64,000 nucleotides of DNA from assembly GCA_949358305.1 (NCBI GenBank), contig OX442315.1:23772427-23836426 (forward strand), read 5' to 3'. The number at the start of each line of letters is the position of its first letter. Positions within the stretch are counted from its first letter, which is position 1. Made by a program: the position numbers and the translations under genes. The DNA is from Strigamia acuminata. Its lineage: Eukaryota; Arthropoda; Chilopoda; Geophilomorpha; Linotaeniidae. The notes beneath the pieces were generated by a model. That model saw nothing but the letters and a program-made list of their open reading frames with translations. It did not search any database and had not been told where the DNA came from. This document shows positions 23,785-36,391 of this stretch, in pieces.

Positions 23785-26700
23785 TCATGATGTCATCATA
23801 TCATTGATTGAGGCATTGGACACGCTCGGTCCTTTTAACGAATCGTTGATGTCTCTCCGAAACACTGACAAATTTTGTGTAAACCTGAAAAAGACCAACG
23901 CAAATTATAGTTGTTAGACAAAAACGAACAAAACTACTTTTTACCTGTCTCTATTTTTTGTGAGCAAATTTCTTTCGATGCCTTCCATTAGATTTTCGAA
24001 CCACTGAGCCATGGCAGTCTGTTTATCAGGCGCCTGACATCGAATGATATTTTGCCGCAGTTGGTTAAAATACTGAAAAGGATTTATTAAACATTCCATT
24101 AATTATTCATTTATACCAAAAGCCATAAAATTTCTTTTTCTTATACCTCTTCATTGAGCAAAATTAAACCTAAAAGGGGTCGTGACATAGACCATTGATT
24201 TCGGCAATCTTCAAACATTATGATGTTCAAAACAGTCGACAGCATCTTCAGAAACGTAAATAAAATCATTAAAACCATTTAAAACCATTTAATCGTGCAC
24301 GAAATTACTTGTTGCAGTATTTCAGGATGTAGTTCCAAAATTTGAAGAAACGTTTCATTATCTTGCGTTTGATTCTGTCGTATTTTTTTCCCTTTTATGG
24401 ACAAACGTTTAAATAAGTAGGTGACGATATGATCAAGAGTTGCGCAGCAACCAGTGCAAACCATTGTATCTAAAAAAATATACACATGTGCATAAAACAT
24501 AAAACATAATACACTTAATCACAAATTTTTTTTTTACCTAACGCAGTTAATCCTTCCGAAATGGAAGAAAGAATATATAAAAAAACAGATGGCTCCAAAT
24601 TGCTAATGAAGCTCATATGATCCTGGGCCAAACATTCGAGCAAAACATAATAAGTCTGACTAAGTTTAGGGTAATCCTTTAAAAAAAAAATAAAATAAAT
24701 AAAATAAAATAAAATCAATGTTTGTACGTGGTTAAAGTCGTTCAATAAATTTACACACCAGTAAATCTGTTTGTGGAATGGAGAGGAGAAGTTTCACAAA
24801 TGTCTGCAACGCATTGTCCAATGCATCATCTCCATACAAGCGAAACACTCCAAAATTAACATAGCTGCCACACAGTGCCGCTTTCAACATTGAAAAACAT
24901 ATTGATATCCCCTTTAATTTCATTGGGTATAACTGTTCTTTGGGAATGTCGCCTAGTGTCAAAATCCGTGTACCTATTTAAAAAGTAAAAAAAAATAAAA
25001 TAAACATTAACACCAAATCCACAAATAGTTAACGAAACATTAATTTACCGTAGCTAACTATAATTTTGCTCGTTTCCCTAAACAATAATATCCCGTTCGG
25101 GGATGAGACATCAAACTGCAAACGCTGTGACCGATTCTGTACAAGCTCAGCCATCAACTTCAAAACTGGAGTGGTAATGACAGGATCATGATACCACAGC
25201 TCAATTGCTCGCTGTAAAATTGGTGTATATGTTGGATATCTAAATTTTAAATTTAAGGAAAAACATTAAATGATTCTTATTTTTTCTTATTATTCTTATT
25301 TTTAAATTTAAAAGGATACATCCAATCAAACAGCATCATGTAACTCGTTTTGGTATTGAAGGCAAAAGCGATGCCACGTAAATCTCTGGCAAGACCTACA
25401 AGAGCTTTCTTTGCTTCTTCAGCTCGAAAAAGTGGAGTATCAGCATTGGCTAGAAGATTACCGATAGCATCTAGGGATGCTACAATAAAAATATAAATAA
25501 TAACAATATGATAACCATAACTACAAAGTGAACAAACAAAAACAAAAACAGACGTGTTAATTGAATTGATTACCAGTTACGGGTAGCATAAACTGCTCAA
25601 ATTTCTCTTCGTCTTCACCCAAATCTACCATCAGCAATCGACCTAAAGATGTGTAAAAGGTTGTTCGACAACGCATATCACCAATCTGAGCAGAGTTACC
25701 CAAAAATGGGAAATGTTCGCTCTAAAAAAAAATTTTAAAAATGTAATAAATTTAAATAACACGAGCGAAAATTCCAAGACCCACCGTGTGGTTATTGAGC
25801 ATAAACTGCACCTCGTCTAGCTTGACTAGTTTACGGACACTGCTGTAGCCAACAGACAAATCATTCAACAACTGTAAAGTTTTGGAAATAATTTGTTCAC
25901 TTGAGCCCCAGTATTTTAGATTAGTAATTCTGCAAAAAAAAAAAAAAAATTATTGTAATTCGTAGAAAATAAAACACACTGAGTTTACATTTTTCGAATA
26001 AATACACTTAGAACCATTGATTCATCACTTAAACCTAGAACTTCAGATAACCTTCTATACACCTTTAAAATAAAAAATAAAAAAATAAAATTAACTTATA
26101 TCAAAGACTCTCCGCTTTATTTCATACTCGTGATGTTTTTTGCACTTGTTCGCCCACGTAAATTTTTCTAAACTGTTCAAAAAAACTAAGCATAGCTAGT
26201 TCCAGCCTTTCGCATCCTCCGTGCGTTAACCTTGAATCTGTCAAATTCATTAGCTGAAGCACTCTATAATTTAGAAAAACCAAAAAAAATACATGAATAA
26301 ATCGTATCGATGTTTAATTTCGTTAAAACAAATAAATACCTGCAGACAAGTTCTCCATCCATTGCATCATGCTCGTCATTACTATTGAAAGATACACGAC
26401 CCCCAACAGCTGCCCCGATGATGTATACGAGCCAAGTTAGACGCCCTAAATGAATTAAAAAAATTCTTTTATTTACATTACACAGGCTGGAAATTGTGCA
26501 TACCTTCTTGCATAGGAATTTCTAACTGAGGTGCTGATGGATTCCGATTATTCAGTATTTCTTGATAACTTTGTGCAGACTGGTCGAATAATTGCACTAA
26601 TAATGAACAAGTCTTCTCATATTCACATCGACCAATAGTTGATAGCTGAATAATAAAGTCGCATTAATAAAATAATACGTTCTTTCAATTTATTCTTGTC

Positions 26701-29370
26701 CATTACTTGATCTAACTGTTGCGAAACCATCCCTAAATCATCCAATGGATCTTCGTGCCCATCTCTGCTTTAAAACAAGATTAAAATTAACCACTTTCGT
26801 TTACATTTACTGACTGAGTAATTTGTGTACGTCAAAATCGCAGTAACTGATTCCAACCGCGATGTAACATAGGAATTTGTTACTCCAGGAGTGAAATTTT
26901 CTAAGAGATGAGGTTCTGACGCTTTTACGTAAGGTACGGAAGCAACCATCCGTTGCCACAAACTTAATAAATAGTGCACACTATTTGGTGCAAATTGCCA
27001 CATCTGAAAAAACAATAAATTAGAAACCAGTTGTAATTTTTTTTTATATCACATTACATACCTGTAAACTCGTTATTGTGAATTTTGCAATTAATGCGAT
27101 TGTTTCTGGATAAGTTTCAACTTTAACCAACTCGCCCAGCTGGTAATTAGATTTTAGTCTGGCCAAAAGCCGACAAAACTCATGGTAGTTGTTTGTATCT
27201 GATAATCCCTATATTAAATCAAACTAGATAATAAGAAATACAGTACAATATTTAATAATTAGAATTTGTTTACTTGTGGATTTTCCAGGACAGCTTTCAC
27301 ACCATTAACTAGTTGTGCAAGAAATTTGGCTCGTTCCGCATTTGTAAACAGTGAACGCCGAACAGATGCTATTTGAACTAAACACGATAAGGCCTAACCA
27401 AAATAATAATAATAATAATAATTATAACCCAACAACTAACATTTTAACAAATTACAAACCAGTGGAGATAATGAAGATGGTAAAGATGCGTAGAGATCAA
27501 AAAATAATTGCAGTGTGTTGAAGTCAAGGAATGCTAAGAAATGAAATAAATAAAAATAAACAAATCCACATACAAATCCTAAAAAAAAAATTCTTTTCAA
27601 AGTTACCAGGTCTCCAATTTGTAGGGATTTGAACCGTACATAAATCATCGGATGATTCATCAGTTGATGTACCAATGAAATCAAACGTGAGACAATTATG
27701 CGCTAATCGTAGTAATTGTGTCATTAATCCGTGCTAAAATTATATTTTTTAAATAAATATCAATGAAATAAAACATTTCAGCTCAAATATAATAATTCAC
27801 CTGTCCTTCATCGTTAAAATTCAAATTTTTACAATTTTCAAGCGCAGTTCTTAATAACGTACAAGAGATTTGGAAAATTTCGTAAAGCTGTGTGTCCCGG
27901 AATGAAGAGGCAACTTTTCTGTGTTTGGTTAAAGATCTGTTGGCTTCAGTCTGAAAATAATTTATCTTAGCATAAAAGCAGAAATGCATTACTTTGGAGA
28001 AACTAAAAGTTCTAGTGAGAAAATAAAATAAGTAAAAATATATTCTACTTTTACTACATTTATAATTACCTCGCTCACTTGATTCATTTCACATGTCAGC
28101 TGAGATAAGAGTTGGACGCCTATCATGCAATGTTCCACTGACCCCTAAGCAGTTTTTGTTAAAATAAAAAATAAATAAATAAATAAGTACATACAATAAA
28201 AGAGAAAATTCAACCGAGACCCACCTGTAAAAATCTAGTTACGTGTGTAATTACATTTCGAAAAAAATATTCATCTTTGTCATTGTCAAACCAACCCAAT
28301 TTAGTAAGACGGGAAAAAAGCTGCACGAGTGCTTGGATTACAAAATTTGCTAATTTAGGTCTTGTTACCAAATAGTTTAAAATATAATTTCCTACAAAGA
28401 AAAAATTTAGTAAAAAACAAAAAATTCAAAAATTCAAAAATTTAAGAAATAAAAAAATTCATAAATCATTTTATCTAAATACTCACTAATGTCCACCCTT
28501 TGTTGGAGCGTTAAACTATTTGAATTTCTAGCCATTAATTTGCTTAAGGTTGTCGCAGCCAAGAGTTGTGCATACGCCGACTAAAATTGAAAAGAAAAAA
28601 AATATATAAAAATACTGTTGATAAACTTCCATTGAACATTTCTTACGTCTCCTCGTTCTAGCAGTAGCTGACATTTACTTAAACAATCAGGATTGTTCGC
28701 AAAATTGACGAGTGTCTTTTCGGCTTCAGTCCTCTGCGATGCATCAGTGGATTCATATAACTGTTTGCACAACAATTCAAGCTGGGTAACCTGCAAAAAT
28801 AACAAACGCATATTACACCCCACCCCTCAACGTAATCACTTATTTACGAAGCATATCTCTTCTCAATTTTATACATCGTACCACACGCACTTAATATATT
28901 TTTCTCTTTTCAATCGTATCGCTACCCACAATACCATACTAGATTAGAAAAAAAAACTATTCTCTTTCAAAGAAAGAAAAATCTAAGTAAATAAAATCCT
29001 ACCGGTAGCATTGTAGTACTGTTTTTGAGCTAAATGTTATAACCGCCAGCAGTTCATTGCCAATTTGAAAAATACTTTCGTGTGAACATGTAGATTTTGC
29101 AGACGGTCGACAGGTTATTGCAGTAATTTAGTTGAAAAGCAATCATTTTTAAGTATAAATTCGGACCCCAACTTCAGTTAGGCTTACATTTAAATACAAA
29201 GTATCAGAGTGACTGTTTCGCATCACCCCTTAACGTGAACTATTGTCTTTTTCGACAATCGATTTTGCATATGTAAGAAAAGCATGCGTTCTAGCGGAAA
29301 GACATTGAGATTTGTGGCTGTCATGCATTTAATGCCATTCACTTTTCAAACTCACCTGCTCGTCGGCCAT
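23785..29370 (-). CDS. XPO7: Exportin-7 (RanBP16)
   Basis: Importin-beta superfamily transport receptor that carries folded proteins through nuclear pores with Ran-GTP. Many short introns (about 55-75 nt) interrupt blocks that match the vertebrate protein almost continuously. Examples are [13 protein letters not shown] (28647-28790), [20 protein letters not shown] (near 27600-27700), [20 protein letters not shown] (26880-26990), [20 protein letters not shown] with [20 protein letters not shown] (24770-24950), [12 protein letters not shown], and [20 protein letters not shown] (24400-24480). The last exon ends ...SINDMMTS at 23785. The first coding exon (29356-29370, MADEQ, donor gtgagt) is chosen because the orthologue starts MAD. 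A second possible first exon of 9 nt lies at 29003-29011. Expected length is near the usual 1,090 residues. Confidence 0.95.
29003..29011 (-). CDS. XPO7: Possible alternative first exon of XPO7 (MLP)
   Basis: ATGCTACCG followed directly by a donor (gtagga) would splice in frame to the same exon 2 as the MADEQ exon, giving MLP-VTQLELL. It lies about 360 bp closer to exon 2. It could be a second promoter or a chance match; the short length makes it weak. Confidence 0.25.
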
Positions 29371-29876
29371 TTCTGTTTTCATGACACCCAAGACCTTCAT
29401 TAGTTCCATCCAGCAGGCTGCGCCGCGCAGTTTGAATGTGTTGATACAGAATTTTGACGTAAGAATTCTCACAGGTCGCTGTAAAACTCTAGGCCATGTG
29501 ACAAATATGACGTCACACTTATTCGGGTTAAAAATATTAGTTCCTACTCTCGACGTCGACAGGAGCAATGCCATGGGAGGGCCAGTGTAGAATTGTAAAT
29601 CCCGCCATTGCGGGGGCGTTGCGATAATTCATTTAACGAAACACTTAAAAATGCGAGAAAATTTTAGTTCAAATAATAAACTCAAAGATCTCATAGTTCT
29701 GGGATATAACAGATCAAAGTAATCAAAATAAAAACATGATTTCCATAGCATCATTAATTTTATTAGTTATTTTCATTACATTAAATGTAATTACACTGAC
29801 AATTAAGCAATAAACCCACAAATAAAAAGAATCGATGGGTTGCATTTTAAATAAAACGTGATTAAATCATCCAGAT
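29371..29876. promoter_or_regulatory. XPO7 promoter region / TUBGCP2 3' flank
   Basis: About 0.5 kb. A perfect CRE palindrome TGACGTCA at 29508-29515 sits about 140 bp upstream of the XPO7 start codon. The XPO7 reading frame stays open upstream as far as 29574, but that extension resembles no exportin. The left part is the TUBGCP2 3'UTR. Confidence 0.5.
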
Positions 29877-32800
29877 ATTCCCGAAGACCCTACAGTAGAT
29901 TGAGTATCTGAATTTAAAAAAGATTAAACTGATAAAGGTCAGATACATAAGTTGACGGATAATTTACCAGTAGGGGGATGAGGATCAATAACTCGAGATC
30001 TCTCCATAGCCAAAGCTTCCAAATGTTGAGTATAAAAGCCATTGAAATCCAGTCTACAAATGACATAATTGCTTTCACAAAAAATCCAAACTACAGTATT
30101 TAAATGTTTTTAAAAGGTTATACCTATAAATAATGTTGACAAGTTTATCGTTGTAATTATCACGTCCCAAATCGGATATTCTGTCCAACAGAGTAACGAG
30201 CAATTCAGTGAACTCAAGATCAAATCGAGCGATGCGCTGTTCGAAACTCTCATTTGCTGTCGCAGGCTGGGCTTCAGATTCGGGACTCTGGAATTATTTA
30301 ACACGTTAACGTAATTTTAGTGAAGCAAAGAATAAATCTACCGAATCATCATCAGTATGTTCGGAAATAGATTGCTGTAATATTCCAACCATTTCAGCTT
30401 CAACAAAATATTTGTTCATTCGCTAAAATATTACCAAATCTAAAATAAAATCGTTTTAAACACACTTAAACTATTTGAATTACTTGAATAAAATTTGAAT
30501 ATGTGATGCAAATTGTCATCAAGCGGCTAACCAGCCGAAGTAACTCTGGACTGGTGAGCATGCAATCTTGCAAACAAAAGGTTAAAAATTGTGTGTGGTA
30601 GAGAAGAACATCGTCAACATTTGACACCTAAAATTTAACAAAATTAAAAGTTGTCGGTATAACTTTTTAATTCAATCAAATTACTGTAAGCATTTTGGCG
30701 AGAAAAACGTTCCAGTTGGGTTCCAACACTTCAAACATCATGTAATACTCGAGATTCTGAACGTAATTAAGCATTCTTTGTCGAAGAGCAAACGCCGCTC
30801 CGTACGATCGCGCATCGCACAACGGAAATGATTTTGCAACTTTGTTGCTGATCCACACATTGCACAGAAGACGTTCCACATGCTTTGAATAGAACAAGTG
30901 CCGGAAGAGCATTTGATAGCAAGCTAACGCCTGAAAAACAAAATTATTTTAATTTTTAACAAATGTTTTCAATTTCATTTCTAACCTTCCTATTCAGAAT
31001 AAGAGATAGCGGCCATTTAACCTCATAATCAAACGAAAATGCCTCTAATCCAGATAACTTTAATTCACCCAGACTTTTGTAATCTGAAAAATGAATGTCA
31101 AACTAATTATAGCGATTATATTAATATATGAATAATTAATAATTCGGATTAACCCTTCTCTTCTTTTGTTTCTATGCTTAATATTCGGAACATTTGAGTC
31201 ATCAGATCGAATGGTAACAATTCGACTCTTTAAAATAAAATCACAATTAAACACTTTCAAAAATAACCGTTTTTAAACCTGCTCGTACCTGACATCATCG
31301 TTGTATGGGTCGTTACTGGCAACACTCGTCCGCAATGCTAGTTCGAGTAAGGACTCGAGACGAGTTGGCATTATATGTGATTTTTAATTAAAAATAATCA
31401 TTTGTAGTTCATTTGTATAAATCAACATTTGGTAAGGATATCATTGATATTTTTCTTGAGTTCGTCTTCAGCCATATCCATAAATTGAACAATAAAATCG
31501 CCTTGATCAAGAAGAAAATAATGCTTCACCGACCTGTAAAAGCATTAATGCATAAACGAGCACCATAATTGATTTCAAATTACCTTAATCTGCCCATTAA
31601 ATCAGATTCTTCCATAAGTAAATCAAGTAATTTTTTACTGGCAAATTCGTACGCCTTTTCGATGCATTCAACATACTGGCACTCTTTTTTTGTAAACACA
31701 ATTTCTTCCGCGTAAGGACATTGAATTACTTTTCCTATAAATAATGGTTATAAAAACAAATGACAAAAATATTCCATTCGAAATAATTACCACATTGACG
31801 AATAACATTGAGGTATTTGCCAGTTCGCAAAATCATGTCGGCTATGTTTTCCAAAAAACTAGGAATCCTTTCCCGACAAATAGTATAACGTTTTTCCCAA
31901 TAAGTATCATTAACTATTAAGGCAAAAGCACGCTCTTAAACTAATTTCTCGTAAAGAAAAAGTTAAACAAAAGGATATTCATTACTATAGTCTATAGGCA
32001 ATTCTTCCTTTTGGATTATCTCATTATCTTCAACAAGAAACTGAAAAATGAGACGCACGAGTAATAATTTATGTTTATACTGAAGTGTGTCCTCCCTTAA
32101 GTATAAAATACCTCTCCATATAAATCAGATATCACACCCTTGTATATCCACTGTTCTAATATTTCAAAGTAAGGAACGCAAGCCTGTTAAAACAAACCCG
32201 AATCGTTAAAGCATTAATCATAAATTAAATGTTCAACTTAACGTTTTGAATTAGAAATAAACACAATTCTTGAGCTTTGGCATCTCTAGAAATAAAGTAA
32301 ACACAAATTTTGTTAGTATTTCATATTCGTCTATCTGTGTCGGTTTCAAATATACCCGCTCAAGCTGTTTGTTTTATCATGAAGAAGAGTAAGAACAGTT
32401 CCACCTTTACTGTTGGCCTAAACAAAACGAGAGCAACAATTAATTAAGTTATTTATTTATTTTATTCTTCCTTGTAACCTGTAAATAATATTCGTACTCA
32501 CTTTAGTGATGGCTATGGCTATAGACGTCAATATTTCAATCGTGCGCTTAGTTGGTTGTAAGTAATACCACAATTTTTGCATCGTTAATAAACCCTGTCG
32601 AAGTTGATGCTCCAATTGGGCAACTAGCAACAAGTAATCCTTCATTAATGTTCTCATTGCTGCAGTCAAAGCATGGTTGACCATCCCGTATTCAAACGAT
32701 GACCGTTCTAAAAGCATAAAATATAAGAAACATTACATAGATACATTAAAATTAAATACTAACTTACTTTCAATGAACCGAATAACTGCTGAATAATTAG

Positions 32801-34081
32801 CGCAAACTGGCAAAACTCTCCTAACCATTTCTTTTAAAGAAGAATCTGTGCTTTCATCCAATGAAAAACTATGACCAGTCATTTTGTCAGCCATCGGTTG
32901 AGCATGAATGTAATCTCCTTCAATTCCCTAGTTCAACGAATAAATGTTTAGCAGTAATTATTTTTAAAATTAATTTATATCGCTATAAAACATAAAATTT
33001 ACGGAAAGACAGTAAAGTAATTCTTCGAGCAAAATGTGTTCCTGAGTTGCTAATGGTAGTGAACCTAATGGTCCCACCTAAAACCAAATACAAACATTGT
33101 TAACCAGTATTCAAATAGGAAATAATGTCACGCTGACAATATCATCTTGCCGCCCAACATCTACGAAATCTAAAGACAAGTAAGGCCGTTCGTAATACCA
33201 TGAAGGCAATATAGGTGCTTGATTATCTGAAATATAAAAACAGCTAAAACATTTTTTGTTTGTTTTAATTATTAAAAATGTAGCATCAATACTTATTTTC
33301 TTTTGCGCACTCTCCTTGTTCCGTTCATTCTGAGTAATAATGGAGCCTTCAGTTGTAGCTTTTAGTAGCATGTCTTTAATCTAAAATTCATTGAGTAAAA
33401 TAAATTGAGTGAAATAAATAATAAATTTGAAATTTTTATTACAAATACCTGCGATAATTCTTCTGCTGAAATTTTTGTACCGGGTCCAGGCGACACATTT
33501 GTTGTCTCCTGACTCGGTTGTCTTTGTGCGGGTGTGTTTTCCAAAAATGACTTAGTCTGCAATTTATTAACATTGTTAGAGACTCCTCACAAAACTTATT
33601 GTAAATGCTTACCGCCGGGTCTTCAGCAATTTTTGATAGCAAATAAATCAATGAATTCAGATGTTTGATGCTTGAGTAAAAGAGAAAATGATACAAAATC
33701 TGATAATATTAAACTATAAAAATAAATTTACTTCTTCAATTTAAGTTCTTCATATAAATCCAAGAAATCCTGCTGACTCGAACTCATTTCTGCCAACCGA
33801 CGAACAGCATTATACGATGACATCTAAATTATGTAAAATTATGTAAAAACAAATTTAAAAACTTTCATTTTGAGTGTATTTTTTTGTTCAAACTACCTGA
33901 GTGGTAAGATAAGGTAATTTATTCTTCAGTAAAAGATCAGTATACAAATTAGCGGTAATGCCTTCTGTTCCTCCACTGAAAAAAAAAACCACGTTAGAAT
34001 CTCAATATAAATTCTCATAAACTCTTACCCTAAAAGCTTTATCAACTCGCTAACATCGTGATGAACCTTAAATTCACTCAT
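29877..34081 (-). CDS. TUBGCP2: Gamma-tubulin complex component 2 (GCP2)
   Basis: Core subunit of the gamma-tubulin small and ring complexes that nucleate microtubules at centrosomes. It starts MSEFKVHHDVSELIKLLG (first exon 34029-34081), matching the orthologue's start. It continues through exons separated by short introns: ILPSWYYERPYLSLDFV (33111-33240), SSFEYGMVNHALTAAMRTLM with QLRQGLLTMQKLWYYLQPTK (32500-32710), PTRLESLLELALRTSVASND (31310-31370), WPLSLILNRKALACYQMLFR with HLFYSKHVERLLCNVWISNK (30790-31010), and RMLNYVQNLEYYMMFEVLEP (30700-30790). The last exon, reading DTQSTVGSSGISG, ends at 29877. GRIP1 and GRIP2 regions are both represented. A 5'UTR intron acceptor (ctccatttcag) lies just before the start. 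The MITE at 34240-34443 sits in the upstream region. Confidence 0.95.
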
Positions 34082-34231
34082 TTCAAATTCTTGGAATAAG
34101 TTTTCTTCAGTTGATTTACTCTGACCTGAAATGGAGATGTTTGAAGTTGAAATGTCACGTATCAATATAAAACTGTAAACGAAAATCAATTCAAAAAATT
34201 CACTAACTAATAAAAGTAGAGGAAACAAATA

Positions 34232-34451
34232 GGAAAACTGGCAGAATGACGGTTTACGGGCGACCCGAAAAAGAAGTGGTTTGCATAAAAAAACCAGCAA
34301 GGTGAGGTTCGCGGGGGGGTCAAGGGGGGGCGCAGCCCCCCCTTGTTAGCCCTTCTTGGGGTTTTAATTTTTAATTTTTTCTTTAATTTGAACTGAATTT
34401 AATAAACTTGATTTTCGGGTCGCCCGTAAACCGTCATTCTACCGGAAAACT
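34232..34451. mobile_element. 204-bp MITE with 32-bp TIRs and 8-bp target duplication
   Basis: The direct repeat GGAAAACT (34232-34239 and 34444-34451) flanks an element at 34240-34443. Its ends are inverted repeats of 32 bp with a single mismatch, starting GG[C/T]AGAATGACGGTTTACG. The centre has a perfect 10-bp hairpin (CAAGGGGGGG, loop CGCAG, CCCCCCCTTG) at 34321-34345. An 8-bp duplication with GG-initial termini suggests Merlin; hAT or P superfamilies share the duplication length. No transposase is present. The near-identical TIRs and intact duplication point to recent insertion. It lies about 160 bp upstream of the TUBGCP2 start codon. Confidence 0.8.
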
Positions 34452-34854
34452 AAACAAAACTGACAAGGTACGAGATAGCATACGTATTGCGTCCAACCAC
34501 ACAGGTGGTTCAACTAGCAAACTTAGCGCTGAGAAATCGGGAAAATCTTCTCGATTAATTTCTTTATCGAGGCATAATCCCATGGTATGCACAAATACAA
34601 AAAATTAGTAGTCACACGAATATAAAAAGTGTAAACATCAAATTAGTCTTCCCACTCAAAATTTGCAGCTTAGTAATAGTTGTTGCGATCTTTAGCATTG
34701 TTATTAAGCGTATAAAAGGTGATATTTCATTCTTTTCATTCTAACCGATTTAGTGTTGTTGATAAATCTTTCATTTGGGTCTTCACAGAACTGCAATAAA
34801 CAAGAACTCGATCGTCACATTCGAGATTCAATCAAAAAATGGAGGCAAGTTTGA
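34444..34854 (+). CDS. Doubtful short two-exon gene, start not found
   Basis: An open frame up to 34584 ends at a donor (CCCATG|gtatgc) and joins in phase to 34789-34854 (acceptor gtcttcacag), which ends LDRHIRDSIKKWRQV and a stop. The two exons are in the same frame and the composition (KSGKSSRLISLSRHNPM) is protein-like. The family is not recognised. The frame stays open upstream to 34387, through the right terminal repeat of the MITE, so the true 5' end may have been displaced or destroyed by that insertion. It could equally be a chance frame or TUBGCP2 antisense sequence. Confidence 0.3.
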
Positions 34855-36169
34855 GCTAAAAGCGACATCTATTAAAAGCAAATGAAACCACCACCACCAC
34901 TTCCCTGCGCATCACTACGGTGTCCCATTGTTGCCATTTTACTAAAACGTCGTTCCTGTTAAATTTTGCCTTCTGCTTATTCCTTCCTGTGAATTCATCG
35001 GAATTCATCGGAATTTTGTCACGATGACATCCGGAAATCTAATCTTTATTTTGAAATTATAATTTATCAGACACTGGGTCATGGAATGTGAATTAATCAC
35101 AAGATAAATCTTAGGATTAGAGGTTATCATTAGAAGTTATTAAAAGTTTCTTCACATCAATTGACTGCCTATTCAGTCCACCAACAAATGTAAATAGGAA
35201 ATGTAGGAGTACGAGTCGTAGTCGTAAATTCATGCAAATTCTCATCTAAATTTGTGTAAACTAGTGTATCTAATAAAATATAAGTCAGAATTTCAAAAAA
35301 ATTGAAACAAATTTCAGTTTAGAAACATTTATTAATCGAAACAACACATGTCAGATCACTTTTAGCCATTACTTATTTTAGAATGGTTAATAACTTATAT
35401 ATAAGGCTACAGTACAAAGTAACCGAAACGATACAGTAAATACTGAAGGAAAAAAATTAAATTAATTAGCATAAACAAGTATACAAATGTCTACACTTTG
35501 CGTAACTAAAACCCTAGAGGTTGTTCTTGTGACGGCCTTTAGAAAGAAAAATATAATTAAAAAAATTTGATACAAAACAAGTCTTCGTACAAAATTACTA
35601 TAATCGAAAACAAAACGATATGAAGAAAAAAATAATCAAAATCACTAATACAATATAGAGTGAATCACCAATAAAAAAAATTTAATTTGTTACTTAACCC
35701 GTGTTCGTTTCTTGGAATAATAATAATTAGAATCTAACAACACCAACATCAATGGCAAACTTTATATTGTTCATGTTTAACTTGTGGAATTTTAAAAAAA
35801 TGTGTATCTTTGTAGTAACACATTTCTTGTCTTGTGATATTTATGGAATTTTTACTTACATCAAGCTCCGGCAAAAAAAAATATAGATGTACTGTATAAA
35901 TAAGGCCCTGTACATCCCACATCCACTGACCAAAGAAAGAAATTTTAAAATATTGTTTTAGTTAAGTACTTTGATTGAAAAACAAGTAATCTAAAACATT
36001 TATATAATTTGCTACCCTATTTATGGAACATAATTAATTATTTTCAAACTAAATCTACAAAAATCGTTAATTGCATTTTTTTTTTCATTTTAAATGGCAA
36101 AAATAGTCACTTGAAGTGTGAATTACAATGCTTGATAATGAAATTTTTTTTAATTTTTTTTATATCTCA
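34855..36169. other. Intergenic, TUBGCP2 upstream to CLIC 3' end
   Basis: About 1.3 kb, strongly AT-rich in its right half. A short direct repeat (GGAATTCATC twice) occurs near 34988-35012. No coding exon or RNA gene is recognised. Confidence 0.45.
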
Positions 36170-36205
36170 GTAGTCTTCCTTTTATAGATCAAAGATATGG
36201 GATCC
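36170..36205 (-). CDS. Possible alternative last exon of CLIC
   Basis: A strong acceptor (tttctattgcag) precedes a 36-nt frame ending in a stop (DPISLIYKRKTTEI). A donor (AGGGC|gtgaga) overlaps the last codons of the main reading frame, and splicing would keep phase and replace the terminal residue-plus-stop with a basic 14-residue tail. There is no family support, so this stays a possibility only. Confidence 0.3.
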
Positions 36206-36391
36206 CTGCAATAGAAAATTACATAAATTTATTAAATATTTAATTCATTTCTTTATATAACTCATAAAATTGCAACAACTCATGTAACACTTGATGAATT
36301 TTTTTTAGAAAATTAATTTTTTTAGGTGAAAATATTTGTTATATCTTATCAAACCGAATTCACGTCTTATCAATACGCACCTGTAACAGTC

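Noticed and set aside
29329..29574. N-terminal extension of exportin-7 (81-codon open frame)
   Set aside because: Residues upstream of MADEQ resemble no exportin, and the family starts with MAD.
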